A program made the position numbers and the translations under genes. 64,000 nucleotides of DNA from Flaccisagitta enflata (taxonomy: Eukaryota > Chaetognatha > Sagittoidea > Aphragmophora): contig OZ231127.1 of assembly GCA_965153355.1 (NCBI GenBank), positions 80,662,001 through 80,726,000 of the forward strand. The letters are read 5' to 3'. The notes below the pieces were generated by a model, which was not told the DNA's origin, did no database searches, and worked only from the letters and a program-made list of their open reading frames with translations. Shown in pieces: positions 50,911 through 64,000 of this stretch; the stretch's first letter is position 1, and each line of letters starts with the position of its first letter.

Positions 50911-51212
50911 CAGAGAGAGAGAGAGAGAGAGAAAGAGAGGATGTTTCAATCTTTCTCTTATTTCATCTGAATTGTGTCAATTTTATCAATTAATATTACT
51001 ATCAACTCAAAGAGTGACTTTCGATAGAATGCAGAATGAAAGTTTGAGATTGAACTGGGAACTATTCTTGATAACTGAAGTCATCTGAGAGGGATGAGTA
51101 AATGAGTCTATGTGAATATATTACCATCTATGTTGTGTCAACTAATATTCCTATCAACTCTCTCTATTTCATTGTTTGAGTCAATGGGAACATTAATTGA
51201 CATAGGAGAAGT

Positions 51213-51313
<101 letters not shown>

Positions 51314-51369
51314 TAAACCTTTTCAATTGATATTCATTTCGACTCAACAAATGAGTCACTTGGATTCAT

Positions 51370-53345
51370 AATTTGGTTTTGGTTGGTAGGGTTGAGTTAG
51401 TTCATTAGGGTTAGCATTAGGATTAAGGTTGGAGTGGTAGGGTTAGTGGGGGTTAGTATTGTTAGTGGGTTTCAGTTAGGATAGTTGGGTTTAGGTTAGG
51501 GTTGGAGACCTACTAGAGTTAGGGTTATTGGGTTTGGGTTAAGCTTAGTGGGTTTGGCTTAGGGTCAGGGTTGGAGACCTTCAAACCCTAACCCTAAACC
51601 TTCATTTCAGTTGGACATCCCTCCAAAGTGAAGTCAAACCCTAATCCTAACACTTCATTTCAGTAAGATCTATGTCCCTCAAAAATTAGGTCTAACCCTA
51701 ACCCATACCCCACAACTTCATCCATATAGTTTAGGGTTAGGGTTTGAGTTAAGGGATAGATGATAGAGTTAGGGTTATGCTTTCAAGGTTAGGGTTAGGA
51801 TATGTGGGTTAGGGTTACCAGGTTAGGGTTAGGGTTTGAGTTTAAGGATAGATGATAGGGTTAGGGTTGGAATAAAAAGGTTACGGTTGAGCTTAGAGTT
51901 AAGGCAAAATGGTTAGGGTTAGAAAGTCTCCAACCCTAACCCTAACCCTAACTCACTAACTCTTACCAAAACCCGCTAACCCTAACCATAACTCCAGCTC
52001 TTATGTAACCCTCTTTCTCTCTCTGGGTTATAGTTAGGGTTAGGGTTAGAGTGGAAATGTAAGAGTTAGTTGGTTAGGGTTACTGGGTTGGAGTTAGGGT
52101 TGGGGTTTAAAGCTCAAGCGCAAAAGTGCTATACTTTCTTATAACGCTAACTTTAACCCTAACCCTAACCCGCCACGCTCATGAGCGGGTGCATGTCGCT
52201 CACTTACTGAAACATTAACCCTAACCTCCAAACCCTAACCCTAACCTCCAAACACTAACCCTAACCTTATTTGACTTCACTTTGGAGGTATATGGGTTAG
52301 GGTTAGGGTTAGGGTTTGACTTCTGTTTTGAGGTATATGTTGCGGGTTAGGGTTAGGGTTAAACTTCACTTTGGAGGTTTATGTTGCGGGTTAGGGTTAG
52401 GGTTAGGGTTTGACTTCACTTTGGAGGTATATGTTGCGGGTTAGGGTTAGGGTTGAGGGTTAGGGTTGGAGTGGAGAGGTTAGGGTTAGGGTTTGGGTTA
52501 ACCCTAACCCGTTCAGGAAAGTGAATGGGTTTGACTTCACTTTTGAGGTATGATAGGTGGAACAACATCCCTCACTATACCCAAACTAAAATAAATGGAA
52601 GAGGGCCTTGTGAGCCCTCACTGACTAGTTACTACGCGCATCACTCCTAGTTTTCCATAAAACAGATTTTGAGTAACATTCCCTCTCACTCTAACCCAAA
52701 AGAAAACTCCTTACCAAAATAGTTAAGGGCTAATGTCTATCACCTTTGTTACCAAAATTCAACAAATCACTCGAGGGTAACATTGTTAAGAAATATGTTG
52801 TTATGTCTTACTGGAATAAATTGAAAGGTTAGGGTTAGGGTTTGACTTTACATAGAGAAACAAAGGGTTAGGCTTTACTTTTGAGGGACAACTACTGAAA
52901 TGAAGGGTAAGGGTTAGGGTTTGACCTCACTTACTGAAATGAATGGTAAGGGTTAGGGTTTGACTTCACGTTGGAGGGATGTTTTACTGAAATGAAGGGT
53001 AAGGGTTAGTGTTAGGGTTTAACTATATATAGTGATATGAAGGGTTGGGGTTAGACTTCACTTTGGAGGGACTTCTTATTGAAATGAAGCTCACTTAGTG
53101 AAACATTAACCTTAACCCTAACCTCCAAACCCTAACCCTAACCAGGATATCCAGCCCTAACCCTAACCTGAGAAACACAACCCTAACCCTAACCCTAACC
53201 CAAAAAACATAACCCTAACCCTATCAGCTATCCTTAATCTCAAACCATAACCCTAACGCTAACCCTAACCCATACAACTGAAGTGCACTCGCGTTTACAC
53301 TTTGGAGATACCTCTTACTAAAAGGAATGGTAATGGTTAGGGGTG
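51370..53345. repeat. Interstitial telomeric repeats (TTAGGG/CCCTAA) with repeated strand switches
   Basis: Blocks of GGTTAGGGTTAGGGTT and ACCCTAACCCTAACC alternate at least eight times over 2 kb. A head-to-head junction GGGTTAACCCTAACCC lies at about 52496-52510. Several blocks are separated by a shared non-telomeric piece, TTTGACTTCACTTTGGAGG, with TATATGTTGCGGGTTAGGG or TTACTGAAATGAAGGGTAAG after it. The repeat sequence is the TTAGGG type found in most animals outside insects. Confidence 0.9.
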
Positions 53346-53494
53346 AAATATTCACATTGATTCAGTCACTTTGTGCTCTTTGAATCACTTCAGATTACCA
53401 TGGTAGATCTTAACTTAGATCCTATTCTAACATTCTCCCTTGATACATTTTTTGAGTCAATAGGAATATTAATAGACATACAAGAGACAATCAT

Positions 53495-53955
<461 letters not shown>

Positions 53956-53999
53956 ACCCAAACTTTTGATTAATATTAATATTCACATCGACCTTTGAG

Positions 54000-54450
54000 T
54001 CACTAGGAATATTATCTCTGGTGACAATCAATATTTGTCAACCAATATGATTCTAACCAGCTTGCCCCATCTTAGTCGAGCAGAATATTCAATACCATAG
54101 ATTTTGAATGATGAGTCTCTTGGAATATTAATTTTGTGATATGGTGCATGGTGCATGGGCTGTGGATCTCGCGATCTCTCATGAATGTACCATTGCCTTT
54201 ATTCTATCATCAAAAAAAGGCTGGGTCTATAATAAATTTCCTTATGAATTGGAATTAATCTTCATATTGGCTTGAAGTGACTCTAATTTGCTGCATAATA
54301 TTCCAAATGACCTGAATCGACCCAGAGCGACTCAAAGAGACTCAAAGGCGACTCATCGACTCATTGAATTGCATTGAAAATAATCTTCTATCAATGTTTA
54401 ATTTAATTATAATGCAATGTTAAAAAGATATTTTCTTCCAAATATATTAA
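54000..54450. other. No gene seen
   Basis: AT-rich sequence with scattered GACTCA motifs, inside the 9.5 kb segment. Confidence 0.5.
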
Positions 54451-54667
54451 GTGTGACATATCAAATTTTCCAGAATTTTATCAGAATTATGAATCTGCAG
54501 GTCTCATTCTATTTGGTAAAAGTTGGATTTTTGCCAACTTTTTAACTTAACAGCCGGCTGTAATTTCAACAACCAGTTGTTATTTACAGCATTCTGTTCA
54601 ACATCAGTAGGTTGGATCAAAACCAACGCAGTGATATATATACCTATTGTGTTTTGTCCGCTGACTG

Positions 54668-55427
54668 CACAGTACTGTAGAAAGAGAACGCGTTGAAAAA
54701 TCCATGACAACTCTCGAAGATAAAAGAGACAGAGAGAGAGGAAAGAAAGAAAGATGGAGAAAAAAAGACATTAGGTCGCAAAACCGGTCAATGATATTCA
54801 TAGAATGTCTTTTTAGTGGCGGGAGTGACGACTCAACTGCGGCTGCCTCGTCTTTCTTCTTATCTTGATACACATAAGCCTGAATTTGTTAACATTGAGT
54901 GACTCTCCTTTCCCTTTTTCCCCTCTTTTCATCGTCGTCTAACATGTACTCCTTGGGATTTTTTCACCATATTGAGTCCCATATATAAGTGTAGTGCAAT
55001 ATAGAACAGGTTACTATTTCGTGCAAGCACTGGTGTTATCACGTTTGTAAGCGTAGCTTTGACACTCAAGTATGCGCTAACTTGCGCGGAGGTGGTTGAT
55101 GCACACTTATTTGCATATTGCAGCTCGTTCATATTTTCTACGCTTTTCGAAAGAGATAACCAAACAAAATTCCTAGCACGTAGCAGAAAAAATTGTGTGA
55201 GTCCATAGCAAAACACTATCGATATGGTCGAGCTACTCATTTCCTTCTCGATTTGAGACCGATTTCAATCAGACCAAAGACTATGAATGGAAAGATATCA
55301 AAAGGACGGATTAGTATGTTAAAACCACTAGCTATTTGAGATAAATGGTAAATATGCCCCTCGTCCTTGCGCTACCATACTTCGGACTTTCCGCTGATTG
55401 AAGTGGGGCATCCAAGCTTCTTCAGCA
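54668..55427. other. No gene seen; possible H1 relic
   Basis: TTTTTAGTGGCGGGAGTGAC at about 54811 resembles an H1 head (compare 58155) but lacks the GTCC tract. It is otherwise unremarkable. Confidence 0.4.
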
Positions 55428-55435
55428 GTTAGTGT

Positions 55436-55728
55436 CTCAGTGGCCAAGTTGGTAACTAGGTAACCAGATCTGGTAACCTGGGAGGGTCCCCTAGTAACCT
55501 GGGAAGGCATCTAGTAACTTAGTAACCTGTTTAGTAACTTATTGGAATTTTATCTGGTAACTTTGGTAACTTGGGGCAAAATTCTGGTAACTTTGGTAAC
55601 CTGGGAGAAAAATTTGGTAATTTTGGTAATTTTTTTGATGATTTGAAGAAAAAATCAATTTTTTACATAAATCATTCATAATGAGCGTCTTATCATTCAC
55701 CATGCATATGTCACTAAGACATACTCTC

Positions 55729-55811
<83 letters not shown>

Positions 55812-56633
55812 GTTACTCTCTGTGTTCCTCTCTTACTCTTACTCAGACAAATTGCTGTTTCCATTTCACCCAAAAGAATTGTAAATTGAAGTTGGAACCA
55901 TAGGCGGTTTTTAGTTGTGGATAAGTTTTACACATTGCTATGCTGGTTCCTTTGTGCATCTGTCAATCCACTTATTGATTTGTCCATCAGTCCATCTAAC
56001 ATCTTTAAATTACTGGTTTTCTTCTGTCCTCTTTATGGGTTTTTAAGTCAGTCTGAATTATGAGTATTGAGTATTGAGTGTCTATATTAGTTGTGTTATT
56101 GCTCCTGCCCTACCATTTGCGACTTTTGCACTTTGTAGCACTTGTTAGTATATAAGATAGCGATTTTTTAAATGCTGCAAAAGAAGAACTCTAATGAAAC
56201 TTCAAAAACAAACCCAGCGCTAGACCTAACCCTTTCCCCAGCTTTATCTCTACCCCAAACCTTAACTCATCACTTTCTTTAAAACACTTTTAAAACAAAA
56301 AGCCGGGTTTTGGTGGTAATGAATACCAAATATGGGGATCATTGTTAGAGCATACCCGCTAATGGAGCATGACTGCCAAAAAGGTGAAGAACTTAGTGCC
56401 TCATCAAAGATTTTGTAATGTAACTTTACTATAACACATTTTTGTATCTAGTTCCTTGATATGTGAAGCTCATATGTACATTAGATTGATCATCCAACAT
56501 GATTGTAGTAACCTAATATAGATATTAAGATCTAGTAACTAATTCGGTAACTTGCGAAAAAAATCTGGTAACTATCTGGTAACCTGGAGAGGTTAAGCTG
56601 GTAACTTGGCTGAATTCAGTGTTGGCCACTGAG
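55436..56633. mobile_element. Non-autonomous hAT-like element
   Basis: 1,198 bp with 12 bp terminal inverted repeats CTCAGTGGCCAA and an 8 bp target duplication GTTAGTGT (55428-55435 and 56634-56641). Subterminal regions on both sides are packed with GGTAACTTGG/GGTAACCTGG repeats. There is no transposase. A CT array lies at 55735-55809. An 8 bp duplication and CAGTGGC-type ends are hallmarks of the hAT superfamily. Confidence 0.8.
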
Positions 56634-56798
56634 GTTAGTGTCATGGTACTGAGAAAAAAAACTAAATTGGCATTCAAATAATCAATGGATCCAACATCAG
56701 CAAACGAAGAAAAGATTTTTGGGCAAGAAAAAGAAGAAAGATGCAATCCCAAAAATTTAAAGAAAAAAGAAAGAGACCCGAATCATTCATTCCTAAAA

Positions 56799-60491
<3,693 letters not shown>

Positions 60492-60499
60492 GTGAGAAA

Positions 60500-60720
60500 T
60501 GGGTGGTGACTTTTTTTGTTTTTCGTTTTGTTCTTTTACTTCAAATTTTCTTACTACCTCTGTTTTGTTTTGTTTTTGTTTTTCAGTATGTTTTTCAGTA
60601 TGTTTTTTTTTTCTTTTTTTTTTTGCTTAATCTTTTCTTTTTTTGTTTTTTGTTTTTTGGCTTGTTTCGTTTCGATTCGCTGGCTTGATGTTTTGTTTGT
60701 TTGTTTTTCTTAGCTCTACC
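60500..60720. repeat. T-rich (TTTTG)n-like tract
   Basis: Imperfect TTTTGTTT runs, probably intronic. Confidence 0.7.
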
Positions 60721-60808
60721 TTTTGGTTGTCTCGTAAAGCAGAGACCTTTTTAACTGAGCATCGCGCGAAAAAAAAATCAGCTAGAACAAGAAAGATGCC
60801 TTTTCAGC

Positions 60809-60963
60809 AACTTGTTTCATCTTCACATTTTTATCCCCATCATAATTTACATGATAACGAATTCCTCGATCTGACCATAAAAGACAAAGGAGCGAAGGAC
60901 AATTATTCATTCAGTGCCTCCATGCGAGACAAAGCGAGACTGCCCACTCCTTTCCAACCATAA
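60809..60963 (+). CDS. Candidate fifth exon of BPI-like gene 2
   Basis: Acceptor GCCTTTTCAG, phase 0 as required by the donor at 60491. The stretch NEFLDLTIKDKGAKDNYSFS resembles the strand that follows the linker helix in BPI proteins, and the frame then ends in TAA at 60961-60963. If this is the real exon, the protein stops early and lacks most of the C-terminal barrel, or a donor inside the exon was missed. An alternative acceptor at 60714 gives LYLLVVS, the expected start of this exon, but with stops directly after. The 3' end of the gene is therefore unresolved. Confidence 0.3.
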
Positions 60964-61349
60964 GAATTTTGAACAAAGAAGCGATTTGATGTAATTATGA
61001 TGATCATTAGCAGTCGTCATTAGACTGACAGTGGGCGGTGGAAATGACTGAAATGAGGCTTAGATCGGGAACACAATGAGACGACCGGCTTCCAGGTAGT
61101 CGGGGACAATGCACAGTACGCTGAGTCAAACTTGGTTATTTTCATCTCACTACCATGATCAATAGCTCATTTTGTATATCGCCGTGAATATATCTTACAG
61201 CCCAAAGCTGACTATAGTGAGTTTCCTAAACCCTCTGTCGCAGAGCTTCGAAAAAAAGAAGGAAAACATAAATAACTATTTCTAACAACTTTTTTTAAAT
61301 TTCTTTTGTATTATTGATTTGTTTTTGTATCTCATTATGAGTCAATCAT

Positions 61350-61515
61350 TTTTTAGTCGCGGACACGCGACTCTACACCTTGCCGTGTCGGTCGGTAGGT
61401 AGGTCCATCGGTCAGTCCGTCACATTTTTGAATTCTGAGCGGTTTTTGCATTACTGCTCCTGCCCAACCATCCGCCATTGGATTGCCGTGTATCCGGCCT
61501 TGTTTTTATATAATT
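61350..61515 (+). mobile_element. H1 hairpin-headed repeat, left copy of a facing pair
   Basis: T(5), then AGTCGCG, GACA and CGCGACT (61355-61372), CTACACCTTGCCGTG, GGTCGGTAGG repeats, core CTGCCCAACCATCCGCC and GTGTATCCGGCCTTG. Confidence 0.8.
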
Positions 61516-61599
61516 TTGTATCAATCATTTTCTTTACAAGTTTCTGGTCTCATCAGATCATTGTTCGTAAGTAGGAGACATTTGTTACATTTCATTGAA

Positions 61600-61674
61600 G
61601 CTGAAATTCCAGCAGACAGACCAATTGACCAACAAACAGAGCAAGGTGTAGAGTCGCGTGCATGCGACTAAGTC
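61600..61674 (-). mobile_element. H1 head, right copy of the facing pair
   Basis: On the minus strand: TTAGTCGC, loop, GCGACT (61669-61652), CTACACCTTGCTCTG, then GGTCAATTGGTC. It faces the head at 61355, so the two can also be read as the inverted ends of one 320 bp unit. Confidence 0.65.
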
Positions 61675-61734
61675 GTGTTTTAGTCCCTTGAAATCTAACA
61701 GATTGGGATTCAAATCAACTGTACCAGCATTGAG

Positions 61735-62275
61735 ACTTAAATCCTGGCCTCAAGGTTCATATTCCAGCCAAGAGGCTGAAATCCCTGCCTCAAGACTCAA
61801 ATTCCAGTCTCAAGACTCAAACTCAGTCTCAAAACTCAAACTCCAGTCTCGAGACTCAAATTTCAGTCCCAACGCTCAAATCCCAGCCTCGAGGCTCAAA
61901 TCCCAGCCTTGAGGCTCTAATCCTATCCTTGAGGCTCAAATCCCAGCTTCAAGGCTCAAATTCCAGCCTCAGGGCTCACATCCCAGCCATGAGGCTCACT
62001 CCCTTGCCAAATGGCTCAAATCACCACCTTGAGGCACAAATCCCCACTTTGAGGCTCAAATCCAAACCTCGAGGCGCTAACACTCACCTTGAGGTTCAAA
62101 TTCCTGCCTCAAGGTTCATATCCTTGCCTCAAGGCTTAAATTACAGCCTCGAGGCTCAGTTTCTTGCTGTGAGACTCAAATACCAGCCACAAGACTTAAA
62201 CCTAATCTTGAGGCTCAAATCCCACCATCAGAGCTCTGATTCCATCTTTGACGCTTCAACCCAAGCCTTCATGCT
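61735..62275. repeat. 20 bp minisatellite (GCTCAAATCCCAGCCTCGAG)n
   Basis: About 27 imperfect copies with frequent single-base changes. Confidence 0.9.
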
Positions 62276-62517
62276 CAAAATCAAGCCAATCAGAGGTCAC
62301 CGGCCTCTTTAGGGCCACTTTCCCTCTCACTATCAGATCCTTACATAGGGGGCGTTTCTACTTCTTGTCACAGATCTCAACATCTTTAAAAGGCCACAAA
62401 ATGTTTTTAACAAAGGCCGTATACGAATGTGGTGTGGGGGTGGGCAGGGGCAATCATGAATAGGCCAACCCAAGCATTTGGGAAGGAGCTCATTGCGAAA
62501 AACCACCCGTAAATGCC

Positions 62518-63113
62518 AACAGGTCGCCCAAGGGCAATATGTGGTCAGCGATACCCATTGCCCTGCTTTGATTGTGAATTGGAGTGAGGGGGAGCAGGGC
62601 AGCGGCCCCAAAGGGGACAAAGTCCTATAGAACACAGGGGGACTTTCGTTCGTCCTGATGTAAGGCCTTAGAATGCCAATCGGAAGCTTGAGAGGGCTGA
62701 CTTGAAGCTTGAGAGAGCTGGATTAAGGCTTGAAAGGTCAGAGGACTGATTTGAAAGCCTGAGAGCAATACATTGAGGCTTAGATAGCTGATTTGAGGCC
62801 TGAGAGGCCAGGTTTGAGGCCTGAGAATTTGGATTTGAGGCCCGAGAAGCCTAATTTACGACCTGTGAAAACAGGTTTGAGGCCTGAGAGGTTGGATTTG
62901 CGGCCTGAGAGGCTGGATTTGAGGCCTGAGTGGCTGGATTTGAGGCCTGAGAGGCCAGATTTGAGGCCTGAGAGGCCAGATTTGAGGTCTCAGAGGCCAG
63001 ATTTGAAGCCTGAGAGACCTGATGAGGGGGGGGGGGATTAACAAAGGAACAAACGGACCAACGAAATTCCCCCTGTGTTCTACAGGACTTCGTCCCCTTC
63101 GGGGCCGCTGCCC
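62518..63113. mobile_element. H2 element copy 2
   Basis: Same layout as 32709-33271: AGGTCGCCCAAGGGCAATAT hairpin, inverted ends GGGCAGCGGCCCC...ACACAGGGGGACTTTCG and its complement (to 63113), and an internal 21 bp minisatellite AGGCCTGAGAGGCCAGATTTG (about 62760-63020). An end of repeat family M (TAGGGGGCGTTTCTA) lies at 62347. Confidence 0.8.
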
Positions 63114-63176
63114 AAAAAAAGCTAGCAGTGATGGACTGACCAACAGATACTATCTTGGAAAAAATAAAAGTCCAGG

Positions 63177-63520
63177 ACGTTTTGTCATGTTATAGCTTTG
63201 ATATACATGATTTGATATGAAAATTAGTGACCAAAATCAAGCTAATAAACAGGGCTAGCAAATGGTGGCAAGCTGAGACTCATCGGGTTGTTTGTTTAGA
63301 TTTTAGATCAAAATAAGTGAAAGTGATGATATCAGGAAATGGATACAAAACTTGAATCAGATATAAATGCATGACGTTTTGTTAGAGTGTCGCTTTGATA
63401 TACAAAATCTGAAAGGAAAATCAGTGACCATTTTGAAGCTGTTGATCAGGGCTAGCTATTGCCGCCAAGCAGAGACTCATAGCTCTATTCGTTTGGATTC
63501 TACATCAAAAAGAGTGTGAA
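63177..63520. repeat. Direct duplication, period about 200 bp
   Basis: GCTTTGATATACA, TCAGTGACCA, CAGGGCTAGC and GAGACTCAT recur in the same order and spacing at 63195-63300 and 63390-63480, with many changes between copies. Confidence 0.6.
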
Positions 63521-63764
63521 CATTGTTTCTCAGAAATTGTAAAAAATTGTGTGGAGGCATTATACTTTAAAATGGAATTATACTCTTTATCAAGACATCC
63601 CCTTACAGATGCAAGCGGTTTCTAAACTCTAAATGAGTTATTCTAAATACTAGGCTTACAAAGATGGTCTTTATTTTATCAGATTTGAAATCAAATCATT
63701 CATTTATCCAGCTTGGACTTTTATTTTTTCCAAGATAGTATAGCAGGCTAAAGATTGTGTGCAT

Positions 63765-63960
63765 CTAAACAAGGCCGGATACATGGCTACCCCAGTTGCG
63801 TGCGGATGGCCAGGGGCAGTGATTGAGAAGGTCACTGGGGCATTTGGGCAGGACTAATGAGCTTAAAACGCTCAAAAACGCCAAAAAAATCAAATGGAGA
63901 CTGACCAATCGACGGACGGACAAAGCGGGGTGCAGAGTTGCGTAGCACGCAACTAAAAAC
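63765..63960 (-). mobile_element. H1 hairpin-headed repeat, complete copy
   Basis: Minus strand: GTTTTTAGTTGCG, loop, CGCAACT (63954-63936), CTGCACCCCGCTTTGTCC, body, core CACTGCCCCTGGCCATCCGC and GTATCCGGCCTTG. It is nearly co-linear with 36786-37002. Confidence 0.8.
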
Positions 63961-64000
63961 ATATAGGATAATAATACATGCTGAATACAATAAAAACTAA

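Noticed and set aside
51370-53345. True chromosome end
   Set aside because: Unique and genic sequence continues on both sides and the repeats switch strand; interstitial.
54811-54866. Possible small exon after TTTTTAG
   Set aside because: The phase does not match the upstream exon at 44574, and the sequence resembles a decayed H1 head.
54604-54873. 89-residue minus-strand frame ending in the inverted repeat
   Set aside because: Part is the 215 bp inverted repeat, which also gives a similar tail at 45165-45228; low complexity elsewhere.

Overview
The window is animal nuclear DNA. Genes are split by GT-AG introns, simple repeats are extremely abundant, and there are many foldback and MITE-like repeats. 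Telomere-type TTAGGG arrays argue against an insect-type TTAGG arthropod. Two copies of a BPI/LBP lipid-binding protein gene, an SLC16-like transporter and a BEL/Pao retrotransposon fit a marine-type invertebrate, perhaps lophotrochozoan, but the species and phylum cannot be fixed from this sequence. No bacterial, organellar, rRNA or CRISPR features were seen.

Layout. (1) 1-26.3 kb: the 3' part of a BPI/LBP-like gene on + (exons near 3.1, 7.2 and 26.0 kb). A decayed 13.3 kb BEL/Pao LTR retrotransposon (12.38-25.63 kb) sits in its last intron in the same orientation. (2) 26.4-30.4 kb: GAA/CAA and CT arrays and a 1.37 kb foldback element. (3) 30.6-44.6 kb: an unrecognised + strand gene (exons at 30.6, 38.1, 43.4 and 44.4 kb). 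Its first intron holds a complete seven-exon SLC16/MCT-like transporter gene on the opposite strand (36.7 to 31.9 kb). Inverted copies of one small repeat lie just inside both ends of that intron. (4) 44.6-54.7 kb: a repeat block dominated by a 9.5 kb segment bounded by 215 bp inverted repeats, which encloses a 154 bp satellite, CT/CA arrays and strand-switching telomeric repeats. (5) 55.4-56.6 kb: a non-autonomous hAT-like element. (6) 56.8-61 kb: the 5' part of a second BPI/LBP-like gene on +, with a long AAC (Asn) repeat inside a coding exon. (7) 61-64 kb: minisatellites and hairpin-headed repeats.

The most distinctive system is a dispersed repeat family (here H1; at least eight clear heads plus degenerate copies). 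It starts with T(4-5)AG followed by a short hairpin and a GTCC/GTCG tract. The hairpin stem sequence differs between copies while pairing is kept, including double compensatory changes. A second family (H2, two copies) has hairpin ends and an internal 21 bp minisatellite. Both resemble Helitron/Helentron-associated non-autonomous elements in design, but that assignment is inference.

Functionally, the two BPI/LBP genes would make secreted lipid/LPS-binding proteins of innate immunity. The transporter would move small carboxylate-like solutes across a membrane. Nothing links the nested host gene to either pathway. All gene models were built by hand from splice-site phase and family resemblance; transcripts would be needed to confirm them.
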